Shown in pieces: positions 58,011-64,000 of a stretch of 64,000 nucleotides of DNA. Under the pieces are notes generated by a model. It was given only the letters and a program-made list of their open reading frames with translations, did no database searches and was not told the origin of the DNA. Every line of letters begins with the position of its first letter. The first letter of the stretch is position 1. The DNA comes from Streptomyces sp. B3I8. Its GTDB lineage: Bacteria > Actinomycetota > Actinomycetes > Streptomycetales > Streptomycetaceae. The DNA is taken from positions 1,811,501 to 1,875,500 of the forward strand of contig NZ_JAUSYN010000002.1 in the NCBI RefSeq assembly GCF_030816915.1, read 5' to 3'. Made by a program: the position numbers and the translations under genes.

Positions 58011-59654
58011 CTACACCTTCCGCAGGCCCTGCTTCCCCACCTCCGTGACGAAGGAGGCGGCGGTCCTGATCGCCGCCCCGGGGGTCGTCACCGCCGCGAC
58101 CGTCTTGAAGTCCGCCCGCGCCTGCGAGCGTCCCAACTCCACGGTCACGTAACCGCGTTGCCCGTTGTAGTACTTCAGGTGCGGGTTGGCCTCGGTGTAC
58201 GTCGCCCAGTTGGACGGCTTCTCGGAGCCGTCCTTGCCGCTGGTGATGGACGTCGCCACGATCTCCGTGCCGAGCGTCTTCGAGGACGGGTCGTCGAAGT
58301 CGGCCTTGATGTCGAACGCGTAGCCCACGTGCACGTCGCCGGTGAGCACCATCAGGTTTTCCACGCCGGCGGACCTCGCCCCGGCGAGCACCCGCTGCCG
58401 GGACGTCCGGTAGCCGTCCCAGGCGTCCATGGACAGCTTGGCGACGGGGTTGAGGTCCAGCTTGCGCTGGGAGAACGTGACCTGCTGCGGGACCACGTTC
58501 CACAGCGCGCGGGAGGTGCGCCAGCCGTCGATCAGCCAGCGCTCCTGGGTGGCGCCGGTGATCGTGCGCGCCGGGTCGTCGGACTCGGGACCGGGCACGT
58601 GGGAACCGTCGCCGTACGCCTGGTCGGAGCGGTACTGGCGGGTGTCCAGCACGTCGAACTGGGCGAGCCGGCCCCACTGCAGCCGGCGGTAGAGCTGGGC
58701 GTCGGGGCCGTGCGGGAGCTGGGTGCGGCGCAGCGGCTGGTGCTCCCAGTACGCGCGGTAGGCGGCGGCGCGGCGCAGCAGGAACTCCTCCGGCGGGTCC
58801 TCGTTCTCGGAGACGCCGTCGGCGTAGTTGTTCTCCGTCTCGTGGTCGTCCCAGGTGACGACGAAGGGGTGCGCGGCGTGCGCGGCGCGCAGGTCGGGGT
58901 CGCTCTTGTAGAGGGCGTACCGCAGCCGGTAGTCCTCCAGGGTGACCGTCTCGCGGTTGAACACGTCGGGCAGGACGCGGTCGGTGTAACCGCGGGCGCC
59001 TCCGGCGGAGTTGACGGCGTACTCGTAGAGGTAGTCCCCGAGGTGGAAGACCACGTCGACGTCGTCCTCGGCGAGGTGGCCGTACGCGGTGTAGTAGCCG
59101 TCGTGGTACGCCTGGCAGGAGACGGCGGCGAGCCTGAGCCGGGAGGAGTCGGTGCCGGTGGCGGGGGCGGTGCGGGTGCGGCCGGTGGCGCTGATCCACG
59201 AGCCGGTGCGGAAGCGGTAGTAGTACCCCCGGCCGGGGTCGAGGTCGGAGACGGCGACGTGCACGGTGTGCTGGTACTCGGGGTGCGCGGTGGCGGAGCC
59301 GCGTCTGACGATCCGGCGGAAACGGGAGTCGTGGGCGAGCTCCCACTGAACCGGGACGCGGAGGGCGGGCAGCCCGCCGTCCGTCTCGTACGGCCGCGGG
59401 GCGAGCCGGGTCCACAGCAGGACGGAGGTGGGCAGCGGGTCGCCGGAGGCGATGCCCAGGGTGAACGGGTTCTCACCGATCCTGCGGGAGTCGAGTTCGG
59501 CGGCGCTCGCGGCGCCGGCGGCGGGCAGGTTGACCGCGAAGGCGAGCGCGGCGGCCGCCCCGGTCGTGGTGAGGAACCGACGGCGGCCCAAGTGGCGGGC
59601 CGCGGCGCGGAGTTCGGGAGCGTGCTGCGACGGCTGGCGGGACGCGGATGTCAT
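58011..59654 (-). CDS. phoD: Secreted alkaline phosphatase PhoD
   Basis: 547 residues with a twin-arginine signal (GRRRFLTTTG, Arg24-26) and Ala-rich hydrophobic stretch. PhoD signatures are GDYLYEY, TWDDHE, LDTRQYRSDQ and TGDVHVGYA, which hold the iron and calcium ligands. It frees phosphate from phosphodiesters and monoesters outside the cell. GGGGAGG precedes the ATG. PhoP control is expected from family knowledge, but I do not see a clear PHO-box repeat; a GTCACGT/ACGTGAC dyad lies about 60 bp upstream. Confidence 0.93.
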   Translation of the reverse strand: MTSASRQPSQHAPELRAAARHLGRRRFLTTTGAAAALAFAVNLPAAGAASAAELDSRRIGENPFTLGIASGDPLPTSVLLWTRLAPRPYETDGGLPALRVPVQWELAHDSRFRRIVRRGSATAHPEYQHTVHVAVSDLDPGRGYYYRFRTGSWISATGRTRTAPATGTDSSRLRLAAVSCQAYHDGYYTAYGHLAEDDVDVVFHLGDYLYEYAVNSAGGARGYTDRVLPDVFNRETVTLEDYRLRYALYKSDPDLRAAHAAHPFVVTWDDHETENNYADGVSENEDPPEEFLLRRAAAYRAYWEHQPLRRTQLPHGPDAQLYRRLQWGRLAQFDVLDTRQYRSDQAYGDGSHVPGPESDDPARTITGATQERWLIDGWRTSRALWNVVPQQVTFSQRKLDLNPVAKLSMDAWDGYRTSRQRVLAGARSAGVENLMVLTGDVHVGYAFDIKADFDDPSSKTLGTEIVATSITSGKDGSEKPSNWATYTEANPHLKYYNGQRGYVTVELGRSQARADFKTVAAVTTPGAAIRTAASFVTEVGKQGLRKV

Positions 59655-59716
59655 CCGGGGCCTCCCCTGACGGTTGCGGACCCCGCCATTCGACCGGCCC
59701 CGGTCGACCTCCGTCT

Positions 59717-59741
59717 GTCACGTACACAACAGCCACGTGAC
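59717..59741. promoter_or_regulatory. Dyad in the phoD / D,D-carboxypeptidase gap
   Basis: GTCACGT (59717-59723) and ACGTGAC (59735-59741) form an inverted repeat with an 11-bp spacer upstream of phoD. It could be an operator; no regulator is assigned. Confidence 0.4.
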
Positions 59742-59848
59742 GAGCGGATGAGATCCGCTCGCCACAGCGCCGGCCCCGACCGTAGCGTCAGCTTCCCTGC
59801 CGCGACACCGGCTCCTCTGCCGCCCGGAGGACTCTCCGGGCCACAGCG

Positions 59849-61285
59849 TCACCCTCCCTGCCGCCCGGAGGAACCCGCTGCCGGACCGTCGGCGGGGCTG
59901 CCCGGGTGGCCGGGGCCTCCGTGACCCGGAGCCGTGGGACCCGGGTGTCCCGGGCCGCCCTGACCGGGAATCGTGTGGCCGGCGCCCGCGGGCGCCACCG
60001 GGCCGGCGGGCGCGGGACCACCGTTCGCGGATATCCCGCCGGTCGCAGGTGTCCCGCCGTTCGCGGGGATCCCACCGTTCGCGGGCGTCCCGCCGTTCGC
60101 AGGCGTCCCCCCGAGTGCCGGTGTCGCGGCCGTCCGCCGCCTGCGTCGGCTCCGCAGGGCCAGTGCGCCGCCCGCCAGCAGGGCCACCGCCGCGCCGGCG
60201 CCGCCGACCAGGCCCCAGGACGGGCTGTCGCCGGAGGCCGACGCCGGCCGGGGGCCGCCCGCGCCCTTCGCTCCGGCCGCCTTGTCCGCGGGGGCCTTCT
60301 TCGCACCGCCCTCGCTCAGCGGGTCGACCAGCTTGCCCACCGCCTCGACCTTGCCCACGTGCGCGAAGCCCCAGTCGAGCAGTTGCGCGGTCTCCTTGTA
60401 CACGCCGTTGCCGCCGGACTCGGGGTGCAGCACGCTGACCAGCAGGGTGCGCCCGTTCCTTGTGGCCGCGCCGGTGAAGGTGTTGCCGGCGTGACTGGTG
60501 TAACCGTTCTTGACGCCGATGATGCCGTCGTACGTGTCCAGCCCCCACGAACCGGTCAGCAGGCGGTCGGTGTTCTGTATCTGGAAGGTCTTCTTGCCGC
60601 CGGCCGGGAAGTTCGCGGTCTTCGTCCCGCAGTAGGCGCGGAAGTCGTCGTTCTTCAGGCCGTGCCGGGCGAACAGCGTCAGGTCGTACGCGGAGGAGAC
60701 CTGGCCCTTGTGGTCGAACCCGTCGGGGCTGCGCACCTGGGTGTCCAGGGCCTGGAGGTCGACGGCCTTGGCCTGCATCTCCGCGACCGTCTTCGCGATG
60801 CCGCCGTTCATGTGGGACAGCACGTGCACCGCGTCGTTGCCGGAGCGCAGGAAGACGCCGAGCCACAACTGCTCGACGGTGTACGTGTAGTTCTCCTTGA
60901 CGCCGACGAGGCTGGAGCCCGCCGGCACGTCCGAGATCTCCTCCAGGGCCACCTTGTGCCGCTGAGTGCGGTCGAACTTGCCCAGCACGGTGTCCGCGAA
61001 CAGCATTTTCAGGGTGGACGCGGGGGCCAGGTGCCGGTGCGCGTCGAACGCCGCGAGGACCTCTCCGGTGTCGTGATCCGCGACCAGCCAGGCCTGTGCG
61101 GTCAGCTTGGCGGGCATTTTGACACCGCTCTGCACCTGCAGTCCGGGGCGGCCCAGCCGTTCCCCGCCGATGGCGGTGGCGGCATACGCGGAGGTGGCGG
61201 TGACCGCGGGAACGGCGGCGGCCAGGGGCGCGGCGGCGGCGAGGCCGAGCAGCGCACGACGGGAGAGCGGGGAAGAGTCACGCAT
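59849..61285 (-). CDS. D-alanyl-D-alanine carboxypeptidase (S11, DacC-like)
   Basis: 478 residues from MRDSSPLSRRALLG; TACGGT ends 6 nt upstream and no ribosome site is seen, so it may be leaderless. A signal (Tat-like SRRALLG) ends near SAYAA. PBP motifs: SxxK in ASTLKML, SxN in SGNDA and KTG-type KNGYT. It trims D-Ala from wall peptides. The C-terminus has a Pro/Ala linker, a membrane helix (GLVGGAGAAVALLAGGALAL), then basic residues and a disordered tail with GGTPAN repeats and GHPGP tracts. A cytoplasmic tail of this size is unusual for this family. Confidence 0.92.
   Translation of the reverse strand: MRDSSPLSRRALLGLAAAAPLAAAVPAVTATSAYAATAIGGERLGRPGLQVQSGVKMPAKLTAQAWLVADHDTGEVLAAFDAHRHLAPASTLKMLFADTVLGKFDRTQRHKVALEEISDVPAGSSLVGVKENYTYTVEQLWLGVFLRSGNDAVHVLSHMNGGIAKTVAEMQAKAVDLQALDTQVRSPDGFDHKGQVSSAYDLTLFARHGLKNDDFRAYCGTKTANFPAGGKKTFQIQNTDRLLTGSWGLDTYDGIIGVKNGYTSHAGNTFTGAATRNGRTLLVSVLHPESGGNGVYKETAQLLDWGFAHVGKVEAVGKLVDPLSEGGAKKAPADKAAGAKGAGGPRPASASGDSPSWGLVGGAGAAVALLAGGALALRSRRRRRTAATPALGGTPANGGTPANGGIPANGGTPATGGISANGGPAPAGPVAPAGAGHTIPGQGGPGHPGPTAPGHGGPGHPGSPADGPAAGSSGRQGG
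60018..60113 (-). repeat. 18-bp intragenic repeats in the carboxypeptidase tail
   Basis: About six copies of an 18-bp unit that encodes GGTPAN (variants GGIPAN, GGTPAT, GGISAN) lie in tandem. Unit length is a multiple of three, so copy number can vary without breaking the gene. Confidence 0.8.
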
Positions 61286-61693
61286 CCCGGGACCGTACAA
61301 AGTCCTGCCCGCCCGGCCCACATCGGGGTCACCAAGCCTCGGCAAAGTCGGCCCCCGGTCCCGGCCCTCCACCATCGCTTTTCCCTTCGATGTCCCCATA
61401 CCCCTCAGGTCCTTCCCACGGCAGGTCGATCTCGGCCGGTCGGCCGGGCGAGCGGGCCCCGGACGATGCCCGGGAAGGAAGACGGCGAGGCGGGCGGGTT
61501 CGTTCATCAGACGCGGCCGGTGAAATGCGGGGCTCCTCGACATCGCCCCAGCCGTCCTCGCCCTCCCCGCCCCAGCCGTATGCACCCTCCCCACCCCCTC
61601 ACCCGTCCGGCCGCGCGGGACGGGAGGGCCGGTGCGGGGCGTGGAACGGTGGAGGTGCAAGAGGGACCATCGCCGTTCCGGGAGTGATCGATC
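61286..61693. other. Intergenic region between the carboxypeptidase and DoxX genes
   Basis: 408 bp between divergent genes. Beyond the -10-like TACGGT (minus strand, 61292-61297) and the GGAG before DoxX, I see no dyad, repeat or supported frame. Confidence 0.4.
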
Positions 61694-62251
61694 GTGACGC
61701 TGTGCGACCGACGTGATGTAGGACTGCTGCTGCTCCGGCTGGGCACCGGCGGGGTGCTCGTGGCGCACGGCGCGCAGAAACTGTTCGGGTGGTTCGGCGG
61801 CCACGGGATCGAGGGCACCGGACAGTACATGGAGTCCGTCGGCTACGCGCCCGGCCGGGCCAGCGCGACGGCGGCCGGGCTCGCCGAGACCGGCGGCGGC
61901 ACCCTGCTGGCGCTGGGCCTCGCGACACCGGCGGCGGGCGCGGCGGCGGCCGGGTCGATGGCGGGCGCGGCGGCGCTGCACGCGCCCAACGGTTTCTTCG
62001 CCCAGAGCGGTGGCTACGAGTACGCGGCCTCGCTCGGTCTGACGGCGGCGGGGCTCGCGGTGGCGGGTCCCGGCCGGATCTCCCTGGACCATGTGCTGCG
62101 CCACGCGGTGAACCGCAACTGGATGGTGCCGGCCGCGCTCGGCGTGACGGCGGCGGTCACCTGCGCGGTGATCGGCGCCCGCACCAGGCGGGTCCGGGAG
62201 CGGGAGCGGGCGGAACGGCTGGGTGACCAGGCACCACTGTTCGAGGAATAG
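61694..62251 (+). CDS. DoxX-family membrane protein
   Basis: 185 residues from a GTG start with GGAG upstream. Four membrane segments; the motif GTGGVLVAHGAQKLFGWFGG and NGFFAQSGGYEY are typical of DoxX. Homologues are linked to redox stress and thiosulfate oxidation; function here is unknown. A basic C-terminal tail (RTRRVRERERAER) faces the cytoplasm. Confidence 0.87.
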   Translation: MTLCDRRDVGLLLLRLGTGGVLVAHGAQKLFGWFGGHGIEGTGQYMESVGYAPGRASATAAGLAETGGGTLLALGLATPAAGAAAAGSMAGAAALHAPNGFFAQSGGYEYAASLGLTAAGLAVAGPGRISLDHVLRHAVNRNWMVPAALGVTAAVTCAVIGARTRRVRERERAERLGDQAPLFEE

Positions 62252-62458
62252 CGAACCGGCCGGACCCGCGGTCGGATCGCTCCGAACCGGACGGAACCTT
62301 GGCCGGATCACGCCGGTGCGGTCGTGTCCGTGACCGTGTCCGTGACCGGATCGCTCCGGTACGGTCGAGCCCCTGGCCGGATCGCTCCCGTGCGGTCCGG
62401 ACCGGTGGTGCCCATGCCCGAACCACTCCGGTGCGGCTCCGCCCGCCCCCCCGGCGGC
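62252..62458. repeat. Degenerate CGGATCGCTCCGGTRCGG repeats
   Basis: About five imperfect copies of a roughly 20- to 40-bp unit around CGGATCGCTCCGGTGCGGTC fill the space between the DoxX and anti-sigma-type genes (near 62262, 62305, 62345, 62378, 62425). Several copies contain CCGG...CCGG dyads. Convergent gene ends meet here, so it may act as a transcription stop. Confidence 0.5.
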
Positions 62459-62920
62459 TCACGCCGTGAGCGTCGCCCAGACCGCGTTGCCGCCGGTCAG
62501 CCTCGACCGGCAGACCCCCCACCCGTCGGCGAGCTGCTCGACGAGGAACAGTCCCCGGCCGCCCTCGGCGTCACTGCCCGGCCGCGACCCCGTCATGTCC
62601 GCGCTGCCGCCGCCGTAGTCGTGGTCGTGCACCTCCAGCCGTACGCGGCCCTCCCCCATGAACCCGACCCCGCACAGGATGCGCGCGCTCAGCGTGTGCC
62701 GTATCGCGTTGGTGGCCAGCTCGGAGACGAGCAGCACGGCGTCCTCGCACAGTTCCCCGGGCAGCCGCCATCCGGTCAGCCGCGCGCCCACCGAGCGACG
62801 GGCGACTCTGACGCTGGTGCGGTACGCCGGGAGTTCGAGCCAGTGCGTGCGGTCGGGGTTGGCTACGTCTAAGAGCTCGGGGGACGTGGTCACGGGGGAG
62901 GTTGTCGCGTGGGGGGACAC
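62459..62920 (-). CDS. HATPase_c anti-sigma-factor-like ATP-binding protein
   Basis: 153 residues from a GTG start at 62920 with GAAGG 9 nt upstream. The ATP-binding N box is LVSELATNAIRHT and the G box GGRGLFLVEQLADGWG. It is the stand-alone RsbW/SpoIIAB-like kinase/anti-sigma fold abundant in Streptomyces. It is divergent from the XRE-DUF5753 gene, the arrangement seen in the abaA/whiJ-like developmental clusters. Partner sigma or anti-anti-sigma factor unknown. Confidence 0.88.
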   Translation of the reverse strand: MSPHATTSPVTTSPELLDVANPDRTHWLELPAYRTSVRVARRSVGARLTGWRLPGELCEDAVLLVSELATNAIRHTLSARILCGVGFMGEGRVRLEVHDHDYGGGSADMTGSRPGSDAEGGRGLFLVEQLADGWGVCRSRLTGGNAVWATLTA

Positions 62921-63203
62921 GATGGTCGCCTTCCGTCGGGCCGGCGGACGCAGTCGGAGCAGGGTGGTCCGGGTGGGCGGGTCGAGCGTCGGGGCGTGAG
63001 CGAGCGCGTGACGGACCGCCGCCGGACTGGTCGTGTCCGTCGGCCGGCGTCACACAAGTAACTATGCTCGCGGGTGAGTTCAGGCTGCAACCGGCTCGCT
63101 GATATTTTCACCCAGCAGATGTCGGACAGTTGTTTTCGGTCTGGCGCAATCAGCCAAGTCACTGTCATGCTCATACTGTTGACGGCTCCTCAGGAGGTTG
63201 GTC

Positions 63204-64000
63204 GTGAGTGACTCCCGTTCGGGTACGGGTGGTTCGGGCGGGAGCGCGCCCACCGTCCTCCGGATGATCCTGGGCCGGCGGTTGCAGGAGCGACGGCAGG
63301 ACGCGAACGTCTCCCTGGAGACGGCGGCCAAGGCGCTGCGCGTGACGTCCCTGACCATCCGCCGGCTGGAGAAGGCGGAGGTCGCGCTCAAGCCGCTCTA
63401 CGTGGAGAAGCTGCTCGAGACGTACGGGGCCGACCCGCAGGAGATCGACGAGTTCGTCACCATGGCCGACAAGGCCAACGAGCCGGGCTGGTGGCACCCG
63501 TACCGGGACGTGCTGCCGAACTGGTTCAGCGCGTACGTGAGCCTGGAGAGCGGGGCGAAGACCCTGCGCACCTACGAGCCGCAGTACGTCACGGGGCTGC
63601 TCCAGACCCACGACTACGCCAAGGCCATCCTGCGCGGCGGCTTCCCCAACGACAGCGAGGAGGACCTCGACCGGCGCATACGACTGCGGCTGCGCCGGCA
63701 GAGCCTGCTGGAGCGGCCGGACGCCCCCGTGTTGTGGGTGGTGCTGGAGGAGGCCGTGCTGCACCGGGTGGTGGGCGGCCCCAAGGTCATGCGGGAGCAG
63801 ATCGAGCGGCTGCTGGAGGTCTCCGAACTGGAGCACGTCAGCGTCGACGTCGTGCCGTTCGCCGCGGGCGCGCACACCGGCGCCTGCGCGCCGTTCACGT
63901 ACTTCCGGTTCGAGGAACCGGAACTCCCCGACGTCGTCTACAGCGAGATCCTGTCCGCCGCCGTGTACCTGGACCAGCGCTCCGACGTGGTGACACACCT
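63204..64000 (+). CDS. XRE helix-turn-helix / DUF5753 regulator (3' end beyond window)
   Basis: At least 265 residues, open to the window edge. GTG start with AGGAGG 6 nt upstream. The helix-turn-helix is LGRRLQERRQDANVSLETAA and VTSLTIRRLEKAEVALK; the DUF5753 domain follows (RTYEPQYVTGLLQTHDYAKA; APVLWVVLEEAVLHRVVGG; VDVVPFAAGAHTG). Members of this WhiJ-like family affect development and antibiotic production. It is paired divergently with the ATPase gene. Its 283-bp promoter region has an AT-rich stretch around 63100-63180. Confidence 0.9.
   Translation, partial: MSDSRSGTGGSGGSAPTVLRMILGRRLQERRQDANVSLETAAKALRVTSLTIRRLEKAEVALKPLYVEKLLETYGADPQEIDEFVTMADKANEPGWWHPYRDVLPNWFSAYVSLESGAKTLRTYEPQYVTGLLQTHDYAKAILRGGFPNDSEEDLDRRIRLRLRRQSLLERPDAPVLWVVLEEAVLHRVVGGPKVMREQIERLLEVSELEHVSVDVVPFAAGAHTGACAPFTYFRFEEPELPDVVYSEILSAAVYLDQRSDVVTH

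Noticed and set aside
54349..59415. A single 1688-codon minus-strand gene joining phoD shadow, MFS shadow and serine hydrolase
   Set aside because: It is read-through in one frame over several genes that are each clearly coded in other frames; only the last 375 codons have family motifs.
59701..59760. PHO box upstream of phoD
   Set aside because: I searched for GTTCACC-type direct repeats at 11-bp spacing and found none convincing; only a GTCACGT/ACGTGAC dyad is present.
59849..62311. Carboxypeptidase gene extended to 62311
   Set aside because: The upstream part is antisense to DoxX and crosses the intergenic region; the signal peptide starts at 61285.
1..64000. CRISPR, insertion sequences, prophage or conjugative modules
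   Set aside because: No transposase, integrase, tra/rep or spaced repeat array seen; the tandem repeats found lack spacers. The prim-pol gene at 52101 stands among ordinary chromosomal genes.

Overview
This is GC-rich (about 73% by eye) actinobacterial chromosome, almost certainly Streptomyces. Supporting signs are the codon bias, the many GTG starts, the malR-malEFG-aglA and glnE/glnA2/nadE/panB/map gene order (from memory, close to the S. coelicolor SCO2228 to SCO2270 neighbourhood), a SARP-type regulator, DUF5753 regulators, DmdR1-type iron boxes and a family of GC-rich intergenic hairpin elements. I saw no rRNA or tRNA gene, CRISPR array, insertion sequence or prophage.

Layout. 1-500: the 3' end of an unidentified gene and a secreted beta/gamma-crystallin-like protein. 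798-7662: maltose/maltodextrin uptake (malE, malF, malG), the alpha-glucosidase and the divergent LacI-family repressor malR, with palindromic operators between malE and malR. 7801-11874: a PAP2-type membrane enzyme and glnE. 12063-16423: two flavin monooxygenase/TetR-family pairs separated by a small gene. The first pair has operators almost identical to tetO; the second monooxygenase resembles TetX. 16622-20269: glnA2, then flavohemoglobin hmp and its regulator nsrR. 20560-27385: secreted S53 protease, multicopper oxidase, NAD synthetase and a membrane-anchored phosphatase-fold protein. 27650-30097: a drug exporter operon with its TetR regulator. 30353-37167: panB, an ABC exporter and a large AfsR-like SARP ATPase. 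37472-42817: M50 protease, F420 reductase, MFS transporter, methionine aminopeptidase and heme oxygenase. 42840-46346: an accessory patch with decayed regulator and acetyltransferase fragments, an intact GNAT, a MarR/NmrA pair (the NmrA gene frameshifted) and a hypothetical gene. 46385-52009: PhzF-like protein and the iron-regulated efeO-efeB-efeU locus. 52101-64000: prim-pol protein, Rsm22-like methyltransferase, serine hydrolase/MFS pair, Gfo/Idh oxidoreductase, PhoD phosphatase, D,D-carboxypeptidase, DoxX protein and a divergent anti-sigma-type ATPase / XRE-DUF5753 pair.

How the genes work together. The window mixes core nitrogen and cofactor metabolism (glnE, glnA2, nadE, panB, map) with regulator-plus-effector cassettes that carry recognisable operators: MalR/maltose, TetR/monooxygenase, NsrR/hmp, TetR/MFS, SARP/ABC exporter (inferred), MarR/NmrA and iron boxes on efe and heme oxygenase. 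Several genes (malR, tetR, MFS, nadE, map, phzF, rsm22-like, D,D-carboxypeptidase) have a -10-like hexamer 6 to 8 nt before the start codon and no good Shine-Dalgarno sequence, which suggests leaderless mRNAs.

Most notable: (1) the tandem flavin monooxygenase/TetR locus with near-canonical tet operators; (2) four TGTCGG repeats at exact 11-bp spacing before the ABC exporter, next to a SARP gene; (3) a dispersed hairpin element with compensatory stem changes, one copy extending a protein and one expanded into a 15-bp minisatellite; (4) a one-base frameshift that separates the NAD-binding loop from the rest of the NmrA gene.
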